From: Gossypium raimondii
Taxonomy: Eukaryota > Streptophyta > Magnoliopsida > Malvales > Malvaceae
Assembly (NCBI RefSeq): GCF_025698545.1
Contig: NC_068565.1
Coordinates: forward strand, 1,488,001 to 1,552,000
DNA length: 64,000 nucleotides
Direction of reading: 5' to 3'
In this document: piece by piece, positions 26,001 through 35,701 of the stretch
How the letters are laid out: every line of letters begins with the position of its first letter
How positions within the stretch are numbered: the first letter of the stretch is position 1
Notes under the pieces: generated by a model
What the model was told of the DNA's origin: nothing
The model's database searches: none
The model's input: only the letters and a program-made list of their open reading frames with translations
Position numbers and translations under genes: made by a program

Positions 26001-27204
26001 CAATATTTTCAGGCTTAAAATATATACATATTTTCTAACAATTTACAATTATTCAACTAGCATAAACTTGACGGAAATTTCTGTTTCTTTTGATCGCAGT
26101 ACGCAGAAAAGCTTTTCGTTCGCAAGCCTAAAGACAAGCAACATCCTAATCCCGTGGCACAACAGATTTGGGAGGGTGTTCGTGCCAATGACAAGAAGGC
26201 TGTATACCGTTATATTGTTAGTTGTGAAGCAGATATAAATGCAGTGTACGAACAATCTCCCGGGCCTTCATTAACCCTTGCCAAAGCGCTGCTACTGCAA
26301 GAACATGCGAATGCTGATAACAGCTCCAGTTACATAGCAGCAGATTCATCTGATAGATCCTCTGCTAGCTCATTCAACTTGCTGGGAACCAGTGAGAGCC
26401 AAATCACAGACGATTTTGATGGTTGCACCCTACTTCACCTTGCCTGTGAAACTGCTGACATTGGCATGCTTGAACTTCTATTACAATGTGGAGCAAATAT
26501 AAATGCAATGGATTCAAGAAGTCAAACGCCACTTCATCGATGTATTCACCGAGGCAAAACGGCATTTGCTAAATTACTACTTACCAGGTGATTTACTCAT
26601 CTTTGCTACATTGTGTTTATATCTGCTTTGTTTTCATGCCTTTGATCTGCATACCATATACATCAGTAAAAGTATCATCGAGACGCCTATACTAGAAGTC
26701 AGATTGCATTTTACCTCTACTCAAAAATGGGTAAAGTAATCTTTAGATTAAAGAGCAAACTGGTTAGTGTGTTAAAAATTCCATTCGTTTCTACTGTTAA
26801 AAACTAATTTTTATACGTCAGCATGAGGTAGATGTGGCATGCCACGTGTCACTATCTGAGTATTCCATCAGCCACGTCAGTTTTAAAACGTATAAATGAA
26901 TGAAATTTTTAATAGAAAGAACTAATTTGCTCTTTTGATCTAACGTATAGGACTAATTTGCCTATTTTTTAAGTAGAAGAGGTAAAATGCAATCTGACTT
27001 CTAGTACAGAGACTTCTATGGTACTTTTACCTGTATACATCGTATCTACCGTATTTGGAATGTCATGACAATGTATGTGGTTTTTGCAGGGGAGCGGATC
27101 CACATGCGATAAATAGGGAAGGGAAAACCCCTCTTAAACTTGCAGTAGAATCTGATATCAGTGACAGTGAGGTCCTTGCTTTATTAGCAGACGCCAACCG
27201 GTAA
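20018..27204 (+). CDS. ADP-ribosylation factor GTPase-activating protein, AGD3/VAN3 (SCARFACE)-like
   Basis: Nineteen exons close in frame to 827 aa: 20018-20062, 20865-20941, 21595-21695, 22001-22071, 22454-22516, 22737-22781, 22917-22982, 23100-23147, 23248-23343, 23437-23478, 23771-23977, 24068-24199, 24316-24540, 24720-24806, 24890-25225, 25538-25683, 25799-25892, 26100-26587, 27090-27204. Order: BAR domain (about 1-270), PH domain (about 290-430, [19 protein letters not shown]), ArfGAP zinc finger (CADC 511-514, then 16 residues, CIEC 531-534, arginine finger R539 in GVHRNLG), and two to three ankyrin repeats (about 734-820). It should stimulate GTP hydrolysis on ARF at curved trans-Golgi/endosomal membranes. 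The Arabidopsis counterpart is needed for vein continuity and auxin-carrier traffic. All key residues are present. The start [12 protein letters not shown] matches the family's N-terminus. The last intron holds a family-M MITE. Confidence 0.96.
26667..27031. mobile_element. MITE-like family M, copy 4, in the last intron of the ARF-GAP gene
   Basis: Nearly complete. The left end 'gtaaaagtatcatcgag' and the right end 'ctatggtacttttac' are inverted repeats. Inside are 'gcatgccacgtgtcac' and a symmetric pair, 'attaaagagcaaactgg' and its counterpart 'actaatttgctctttt'. It sits entirely within the intron 26588-27089 and leaves both splice sites intact. Confidence 0.75.
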
Positions 27205-27655
27205 ATTCCCCGAAAAAAAGAAAGTAAGTACGACTCGAACCTGAAGTGTGGAATTTGAAAATCGTATTCGTTTTTATTTTTTGTGTGTGTGTAATTTACT
27301 AAATCTATGGATGTCAGTAGTGTTTGGTTTGATGGGGGATTTTAGAGGAGAGTGAAAATGGAATGTGGTAAAGGCAATGGCATGCAATGTGTTTTGTGTT
27401 TGCTAGTTTTGTTCCTTTTCATGGTGGGAGCTGTTGAGTTGAGGATTAGATTTTAGGGCAATTCTGTGTTCTTACATTTGTTTTATTCAGATGCTTTGTT
27501 CTGCATTCTCTCTCTCTCTCTCTATATATATATATCTGTCGACTAACTACTTGTATTCGGTAGTCACATTGATCTTGACTAGATTCCGAATTGGGGGTAA
27601 GTTGGATCCCCAAATCGGAGAGCATCTCCGATTGAATAATTACAACTCGATGTTG

Positions 27656-28340
27656 TTTAAGGTTATGTTCTCCAATGCTTCTCAGATGAGTTTTTTCATT
27701 AAAAAATATTTTTCCTTAAAAAGCAATAAAGAATAGACGTCAATGTAGAAAATTTTTTAACTTATTTTAAGTGTTTTTCCCAGATGAAAAATCAGAATTT
27801 TTTAGCTTTTTTCAGCTCAAAAGTGCTTTTGGCTGATATTTTACTTTTTTAACCTTACTATTTCTTTTTCCAAATAGACGTTAGAACTTAGAATTAATTA
27901 AAAATAGTACAAATGTGTTAAAAGTATTAATTAAAAATAAAAATAATTTTAAAATAATGCAATTGTGTCAATATCTAATTACAAATATTTAATTATTATA
28001 TTTAAATATTTCAATATAGTTTATATATTTTAATTAAATTTAATAAATAATTAATATTAATTACTTAGAAATATTTAAAATTAATATTATATATTAAAAT
28101 ATTAACAATTAGTTATAATAAATTATTTTTATATTTTTGCTAAAATATCATAATATTAACTAATTTGAACATTATTTAAATATATATTTGTTACTTTATA
28201 ATATCATGTTTAAAATGAATATTTTATTTCTCAAAAGCACTTTTTGACAGCAATACCAAACACTTAAATTTTTCAAAAGCACTTCTTAAAAACATTTTTC
28301 TACAGCACTTTTCAAAAACATTGCCAAATTAGCCCTAAAT
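27656..28340. mobile_element. MITE-like element with imperfect inverted ends
   Basis: The left end 'ttaaggttatgttctcca' and the right end, read in complement ('ttagggctaatttggcaa'), are imperfect inverted repeats. Subterminal 'aaaagtgcttttgg' and 'caaaagcacttttt' motifs are also inverted. The 680-bp interior is extremely AT-rich and non-coding. Superfamily uncertain. Confidence 0.5.
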
Positions 28341-30235
28341 CAGGTCGGGAACTGATCGGAGTATTGATCTTGAAAAAAGGGGTTAGACCAGTTGAATCGA
28401 GTTAAAAAATTGTTTGAATCAGTTTTCTCTAATTTTTAATAATTATTTTTCTTTATTTTTATAATTTATTTAATTAAATTGGTTGAACCTAATTGAATTT
28501 ATTAAGTTACTTATTTAATATTATTAATAAATTTCTTCTCCCTTATAAATTTATTTTTATTTGTTCTTTTAGTGTTTCGTTAATTTGTGATACCAAATTC
28601 AATAAAAACAATTTTAAATTAATAAATAAATTTATCTTTTGTCTCTTTTTTACCTAATCGTATTCAATTAAAAAAAAAACTTTTTGATATAATTCCATTT
28701 TATTAAAATAAAACGATCATGGATAAACAAGTTGGTACAAAACAAGTGTCGGACTATACAAAACCTGAACCAGTGGATCTACTCATATTTCATTTTTTAA
28801 GTTAAAAATTGCTTCAAGTCCCTGTACTTTTAGTCTTTAATCCCTTACTTTTATTCCAAAGAGATCTTTGCTTTCCTTATTTAAAAAAAAATGCAGGTTC
28901 AATCGTTAACATTGTTAAATTTTTAAATAAATTTAAGTTCATTACAATATTATCTTTTAGTTACATGATTGCCAAATGAATATCTGTTTTATTTCAAAAT
29001 GTCACACCAATAAATTTAAAAAAAACGGTGCTAACGATTGGAATTGAATTTTGAAAATTTTAAAATAGAGGATTACATTTCTAAAAATAAAAGCACATGG
29101 ACTAAATTCTAAATTTCTGAAGAGTAATGAACTTAAAAGTATATTTTAATCTAGATCAAAATACGTCATAACTCTCTATACTTCTCTCAAATTTAAAATT
29201 GAATCCTTATACTTTTATTTTTAGAAATTTAGTCTTACTTTTAGACTTCAAAATTCAAATTTAAGTATCAACATTATTATTTTTTGTTAAATTAATTGTG
29301 ACATTTTGAAATAATAAAAAATCTCCTCGGTAGCTATATAACCGGAAATATCGTTATAATAAACTTAAATTTAATAATATTAACGATTCAACTTAAATTT
29401 TAAAATTTAAAAATAAAAGAATTAATCTCTAATAACTCAATTTCAAATTTTTTTTAAAAGCATAGTGATTTATGACATTTTAACCCAACTACTCATAACT
29501 CCAAATCTCAAAATAAAAAAATAAAACATTTCAAGTGCATTGCATTTTACGGTCAACCGATGTTTTTGCATGAAGTAGGCGAGGCGACAAGCACGAAGCA
29601 GGAGGAAGTAGCAGACCGACTTTAGTAAAATAGTCGGCTCACCCACACCAATAGGATTTCAAGCCCACAGATCCCTACTCTCGCGCTCACGTTGTTTTAA
29701 TGCGCTTTTTTTTTTATTCATTTAAGGGTCAAAATATTATCCTGTCATGTGTCTTACATTTAACGTCATTAAATTTAGGTGTCAATTTAGTTGACAGAAA
29801 GAGAATTTGAATATTAATCTTGAACGAAGAAAATTAAAAAAAATAATATAAAAAAATAAATAAATTTAAATACAAATTACGCAATTAAAATTAAGGCATG
29901 TCAGTCATAAAAACATTCCACCACGTGATTCCGGTGGTGCTTTCATTTTAACAAACATTTTCATTAATTTTCTACCCACCTTTCCTCTCTTTTAATTGCG
30001 TTCACGCCACACTAATTAATATTAGATCATGGATATAATTAATTGTGTATTAAATTTTATATATGTTGGGGGCAAAGGAAACGGTTCGGAGTAGCGGTTT
30101 AGGGACAAATTTTAGATTGGTTGACCCTGAATCGGTGTAGACTGATTAAATTTGTTGAACTGTTTTTTACTTGTTTTATTATTATGAATTTTTTTAATGA
30201 TTTATTGAATCAAAAACTTTGATTAAGGGGAGGGC

Positions 30236-30430
30236 GACTCCTTTAAGTAGGGGGGAAATTAGAATTTTTTTTAAGGGGATCAAAATACGATAGTAAAATT
30301 ACAATTTCACTATTTTAATAGACTATATATTTATAATTTTTAAAGAATTAAATCAAAATTTTATGTTTTTAAGGGGGCTAAACTGTAATTTTACCTTTAC
30401 TAATTTAAAATTTTAAAGGGGCCACTTCCT
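30236..30430. repeat. dispersed element, family G
   Basis: 'ggggggaaattagaatttt', 'gactatatatttataatttt' and 'aagggggctaaactg' follow the family order seen at 5480, 55680 and 61865. Diverged and without clear ends. Confidence 0.4.
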
Positions 30431-31379
30431 TTAAGTGAAGTCTTCTAAGTATCGTTTGTCGCTTGCCAAAGTTGTCTCTCGACTCTATGAGTGCCAAAGT
30501 GATTGAAGTTATCTAAAGAGACAGTAGGTTCAACAGAGAAAAATTGCATCGTTGAATCACATAATTGCCTAACAAGGCTATAAAAGAGCATGGGTTCAAA
30601 CCCTACCTAGGTGGTCATGCACCACACATGCAATCAGATCCGATAAAATATTTTTGCTCAGTTGAATTCGTCGCCTCTTCAAGTAATTTCGAGCACTTTA
30701 ACTCTCCTTACGGTCAAAAGATAAATCTTCAATTAAGAACAGTACCAACCCGTTAAAAAGCCGATCAGGTGAGAGTTTTAGCTTTAATGATTGAGATGTA
30801 GGTTTAAACACTTTAAGATGACATGTTAATTGTATTTTAATTTGTTTATTAAAGTTGGATTTATCAATTATTGAGTATTTAATGAATGCAACACTTGATT
30901 ATGACATGTTTTGATTATATAATTATAACTTAATAATCTTTTTAAAATCATAATTTGGTCCTCACTGACGTCGCACTTTGCCTAAAACCTGTGTACATAC
31001 ACCCTGGTTTCCTAACAACCCATTTATTTAGCAATTCCATTATATTATTAAAAAATTAAATTTTTTTATACTTTTCATATATTTAGAATCTAGTCCCTTA
31101 TTTTTTTTAAAATAATTTAATCCCTCAAACATTTCAATTTAAAATATAATTCCAATTGTTAACATCGGAATATCATTTTTTTTTATATGGCTGCTAAGTG
31201 AAGGGTTTTTTTATTATTTCAAAATATCATATCGGAAATTTAACATAATAAATTTAACGGTTTAACAATTTGAAGTAAATTTTGAAATTTGAAAAGTAGA
31301 GGAATTAAATTCTTGAAAGTGAAAATATACGATTTTTTATTATTATAAAGTTATTGGTCTTGAATGTTACCAAATATTT

Positions 31380-31924
31380 TAAGTTAAATTCTGCTATAAA
31401 TCATTGTACTTTACAAAAGTTGTGGATTTAGTTCCTATACTTTAATTTAACCATTTTTAGTCCTTGTACTTTTCAAAATTTAAAATTTAGTCTTCGCCAA
31501 AAAATAACTATTAAATTCATTAATTTCTGTTATTTCCAAAATCTAATGTGACAAACAATTTATTATATGTGTAATGTTATATCACCTTATTCTTTCCACA
31601 TATTACTCACTAAAATTCCAGCTAACGGACTAAAGACTATCATTTATGTCAAGACTGAAATTCGAACTTTGAAAAGTTTGTGGATTTAAAATGAACCAAT
31701 TGGAGAATATCGATTAAATATACAATTGTATGCATAGCACATGACTAGTAATTGAATTTAACCTAACAAATTTAATTGCTACTGTTTGGGCCAGGACTAA
31801 AATTTTAAAATTAAAAAAATACAAGGACTAAAATTGATAAATTTAAAACACATGAACTAAATCCACAACTTTTGCAAAGTAAATGGACTAATAGAATAAC
31901 TTAACCATATTTTTACTATTACTA
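31380..31924. mobile_element. AT-rich element with inverted ends
   Basis: The left part ('aaattctgctataaatcatt', 'tactttacaaaagttgtgga') and the right part ('aaatccacaacttttgcaaa', 'actaatagaataacttaac') are reverse-complementary over about 60 bp. A related copy without clear ends is at about 61375-61745, and the outer element at 4425-5428 is a more distant relative. Non-coding. Confidence 0.5.
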
Positions 31925-31932
31925 GTACTTAA

Positions 31933-32327
31933 TAGACCTGTCCATGGGCCGGGCGGCCCGGCTCGGCCCGACGGCCCGCCCGAAATATGAGAGGGTTCGG
32001 GTAAAAATATAGGCCCGAAATATGGGCTTGGGTAAAAAAATGAGGCCCGTTTAAAAAATGGGCCGGGCTCGGGCTCAATTTTTTTGGCCCGGGACGGGCC
32101 CGGCCCGAATATAATAAATATATATTTTTTATTTTTATTTTTTAATTTTTAATTTTAAAATACTTTAAAAATATTTTTTTGTGTTTATTAAAAATCGGGC
32201 CGGGCCGGGCCTACTCTTTTTTTCTCGGGCCGGGCCTGGGCAAAATTTCAGGCCCATATTTCGGGCCGGGCCCTGGCCTAAGAGTCGGGCTGAAAATTTT
32301 TTCAGGCCCGGCCCATGGACAGCTCTA
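31933..32327. mobile_element. hAT-type MITE, GC-rich, with 8-bp target duplication
   Basis: The left end TAGACCTGTCCATGGGC and the right end (complement TAGAGCTGTCCATGGGC) form terminal inverted repeats starting TAGAG/C, as in hAT elements. The flanks are GTACTTAA at 31925-31932 and GTACTTAA at 32328-32335, an exact 8-bp duplication as hAT makes. The 395-bp body is full of 'gggcccg/cgggccc' blocks and stands out from the AT-rich surroundings. The ORF at 32181-32381 is an accident of this composition. Decayed relatives lie at 45838 and 48505. Confidence 0.85.
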
Positions 32328-32514
32328 GTACTTAAACTCAGTCAAAAAATATTTTTAAGACATTTTGATAGTCGTAAATAGTTTTTTTCTGCATAATCAA
32401 GGTATTTTACCATTCATGAATACGTATTTTTTCAAGGCTCATGGCTGTCTTTTCTAACAATACCATCTCCAGTATTAGAACTTAAATTCTTTCCCTAAAA
32501 ATAGGTAAAAAAAT

Positions 32515-32985
32515 CCTCTCCAGTCCCTCTCAATTTCAAAATCGAGCAAATTGATCCATTCAATAAAAAAAAAACCTAGAGCAATTTAATCTCTATCAAT
32601 TTTCAAAAGTGAGCAACTAAAGACAATTAATCAGGACGTTAATATTTTCCATCAATTGTACATGATTTTGATTGGTATAATAACAAAGTTAGCCCTTAAA
32701 ATCTACACATTCCGTCAATTTGGTCATAATTTAACAAATTTATCCCGCAACATTTGTGTAAATGTTGACGATGCATTTGTTGAATTTTTTTAAAATTAAG
32801 GCCAAAATAACAAAACATGTAAACACTGAACGCTGAATTTATTATTATATCAATCAAAATTAACGACGTGATCAATTATCCTCATTTGTTCACTTTCGAA
32901 ATTAACAGTGGTAATTGATCCAATTTTTTGAGAGAGATTAATCTGCTCGATTTCAAAATTGAAAGAGACTGAAGAAGTATGTTGG
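32515..32985. mobile_element. foldback element, ~40-bp inverted ends
   Basis: The left end 'tccagtccctctcaatttca' then 'aaatcgagcaaattgatcc' is mirrored by the right end 'ctgctcgatttcaaaattg' then 'aaagagactgaag'. The interior is AT-rich and non-coding. Confidence 0.6.
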
Positions 32986-33480
32986 TCCAATATGTCTACA
33001 ATTATTGGTCACAAACATAAATAATTCAATTGCACCATCAAATTAAAGATTTAAATCTCCAAATCTTCTACCAAAGAAAAAGTCCCAAACCTTAATTAAT
33101 TCACATGTAACATGTGATAGTAGCAACGTGATGGAAAGTCTATTTGCACAAAGGTTTTTCATGAAGTAGAATTGGTCAAATTTTGCAAAAGTATAATTTG
33201 GTCAAACAAAAGAAAAATCAAAGTTCACAGTCCTTATACTGCAATTATATATATTTTTCATTATAATGTCAATTTTGATACAACAAGAGATATCCTTTGC
33301 ACTTGCTCCCCTGTCTCCCACCCATTAAATTTAGACCAAATCAACGACGAAAAATAATATATTAATAATAAAAATATTTTTTATATATGATTTGCAATTA
33401 CATAATAATTATTAGAAAATATTTTTATAATTACACACTCTAAATTTTGTTGAAAGTTTACATATTTTATATATAAGATT

Positions 33481-33483
<3 letters not shown>

Positions 33484-33511
<28 letters not shown>

Positions 33512-33512
33512 G
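33484..33512. repeat. (AAT)n microsatellite
   Basis: About nine uninterrupted AAT/TAA units immediately before the foldback element at 33513. Confidence 0.9.
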
Positions 33513-33945
33513 GTATAATAACTTTTTGGTCCTCTAAATTTATAAAAAAAATCATTTTAGTCATCTATTTAGTGTTTCGTCTCTTTTAACCTTTGAATTT
33601 GTATTTTCATCAAATCACTCTAAAATGGATGGAAAATTTTGTTAACTTTACCGACATGACATATACGTGGATGACACGATAATATTTAATTATTTTCTAA
33701 ATTTTAAAATATTAAAAAAATATTTTTATATTTTATGTTTTTAATAATTTTAATTTTTAAATATATTTTTGAATTTTTAAAATTTTGAAAAGTAATTATA
33801 TGATGACATGTCGTCCATGTGGCAATTCACATGTATACCACATCAACAAAGTTAAAAATGTTAACTTTTCATCCATTTTGGGGTAATTTGATAAAATAAT
33901 ATAAATTTAAGGGTTAAAATAAAATTAAATGAAAAGCTTTTTTTT
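33513..33945. mobile_element. foldback element
   Basis: Left-arm blocks 'aatcactctaaaatggatgg' and 'gttaactttaccgacatga' are matched in complement by right-arm blocks 'aacaaagttaaaaatgttaa' and 'catccattttggggtaattt'. The outermost parts read 'cctttgaatttgtatttt' against 'aatataaatttaagggtt'. Non-coding. Confidence 0.5.
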
Positions 33946-34855
33946 TTTTTGAAGTGAGTATGCCTACCATAGTCAATAACAATACATACTAAAATAATAT
34001 TCTTTTAAAATCATTTGGGATAAACAATATTTAATCACTGAACTTAATAATAATTTTCAACTTGGTCCTTAATTTTTTCCTACATTAGTCCTAAAACTTG
34101 ACAACTTTTCTCAATTATGATTTACGTAATGATGTGGTACTTTGAGATTATATGATATCATTACATATGAGATTGGTTGATAATATCGAATGCAATGTCG
34201 TCACATGGACAAAAAACCGGAGATCAAATTGGGAAAATTTGTTAAGTTTAGGAGTTAAATGTAAAAAAAAAAATCAATTTATATAAGTTCAAGAAAAGAA
34301 GAGTTGATTGCATCAAATATCCCCATATTAGCCCTGGTTCTAAACTAACATTTAAACTTTAAATATTTTCAATTGAGTCCTAAAAGTATTAGTATTGTAT
34401 TAATTAGGTCCTATCATTATCGTAGCCATCAATTTAGGCGATAAATAATAGTTTAGATATGACACGGTGTATATTTAAAACACATGGATCAGATCGTAAA
34501 CACGAATGTAACTGCACATTGGTAGTTGGATTTGATGTGTTAAAAACATAAACAATTGTCATTATACACACGTTTACTATTTAATTAATGTATTTTAAAC
34601 ATGATCATTGTCATGTTTTAACTAACATTTAACATCTAAGCTGATGGTTATATCGGTGAAATGACGTGATTGATACAATACTAAGTACTAAATTAAAAAA
34701 AATTGAAATTGGATGACCAGATCCAAATTTGAGTCATAATTTAGGGATGTCCGGTGAAATTAACCCAAAAAGAGAAAAGAAACATATAAAGACTGACGTA
34801 TACACTATTATGGTCATAGGGTTGAACCTTCTTCATTTGTTGGCAACACAGATCC

Positions 34856-34861
34856 CACGTG
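34856..34861. promoter_or_regulatory. G-box CACGTG upstream of the JAZ gene
   Basis: A perfect CCACGTGG palindrome, about 845 bp upstream of the JAZ start codon. G-boxes are bound by MYC2-type bHLH factors, which activate JAZ genes in the jasmonate feedback loop. Distance and context make it a candidate only, because a 6-bp motif also occurs by chance. Confidence 0.3.
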
Positions 34862-34974
34862 GAAGACGTGTACGTATTATTTTTTTATACGCTTTACCCA
34901 CCGAATATACAATTTTTAATAAATAATTCAAATAAAATCACCATTTTTAATAATTATTATTAGGTATTATACAA

Positions 34975-35475
34975 TCAATTTATGTTTTGGTCACTCAAGT
35001 TTGAAAAGTTACAAAGTGGTCACTAAATAAACTATCCTTAAGTTTTTTTTATCTAAGTCACTAAGCTGTTATTTTTTTTTAAGTCTAGCTAGTGAGTACC
35101 AAGTGACGATTTAACGATCAGTATGGTAGATCAGCACATGTCAACGAGTAGAAGAACATGTCTTAGATCCAAGGCGATTTGACGGTTAGTGTAGTAGATC
35201 GGAGAAAAAAAACTGTTTGGATTTTGGTTCATAGATTCGTGACATTCAAAATTATTTTTTGAAAAAAAACCTGAACTGTGGAAGAGAAGAGAAATGAGAG
35301 GTTTCGATTGGTGGAAGCTGTGCAAGCAAAAGAAGCTATACAACAACGATTTTGACGGCCCAATGATTTAAATGAAAACTTTCAAATAGTTAAAGGATTA
35401 TTTTGTAACTTTTTAAAGTTGAGTGACTAAAATTTAAATATACTAATAGTTAGTGACATTAGCTTGAATTTACCC
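34975..35475. repeat. dispersed repeat in the JAZ upstream region
   Basis: Starts with 'tttatgttttggtcactcaa' and ends with 'agttgagtgactaaaattta', imperfect inverted ends. The interior (35100-35350) gives a 71-codon minus-strand ORF without family resemblance. Probably a non-autonomous element about 230 bp upstream of the JAZ start. Confidence 0.45.
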
Positions 35476-35589
35476 ATATTATTATTATTAATAAATACAG
35501 AGAATCTCCTTTAATACATTGTCATGCATCTCGTGTAATGCAATTTTCATTTATGCCAAAAAAATCATTCACTTTCCCTCCGCTTCTTC

Positions 35590-35599
35590 ATATATATAT
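35590..35599 (+). promoter_or_regulatory. TATA box of the JAZ gene
   Basis: 'atatatatat' about 105 bp before the start codon at 35702, followed by a pyrimidine-rich then A-rich leader. Spacing fits a plant core promoter. Confidence 0.55.
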
Positions 35600-35701
35600 G
35601 CTTCAATTTTCTCTCATTTTCTTTTAAACCAAACAGAAACAAAAAAGAAAAGAAAGGAAAAGGATTTTTCATTTTTTTCTCTTTGAAAAGTTAAAGAAAA
35701 A

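Larger units (their letters stand above)
27205..35701. other. 8.5-kb gene-free region between ARF-GAP and JAZ genes
   Basis: No gene recognised. Elements listed separately: 27656, 30236, 31380, 31933, 32515, 33484, 33513 and 34975. Other parts, such as 28340-28560 and 28800-29460, resemble low-order dispersed AT-rich repeats. One patch at 29560-29720 is less AT-rich and unexplained. A stretch at 30540-30760 has a 'gggttcaaaccc' B-box-like motif and may be another SINE relic. The last ~100 bp holds the JAZ promoter. Confidence 0.6.

Noticed and set aside
32181-32381. 66-codon ORF with Arg/Pro/Gly repeats
   Set aside because: It arises from the repetitive GC-rich interior of the hAT MITE and has no protein family resemblance.
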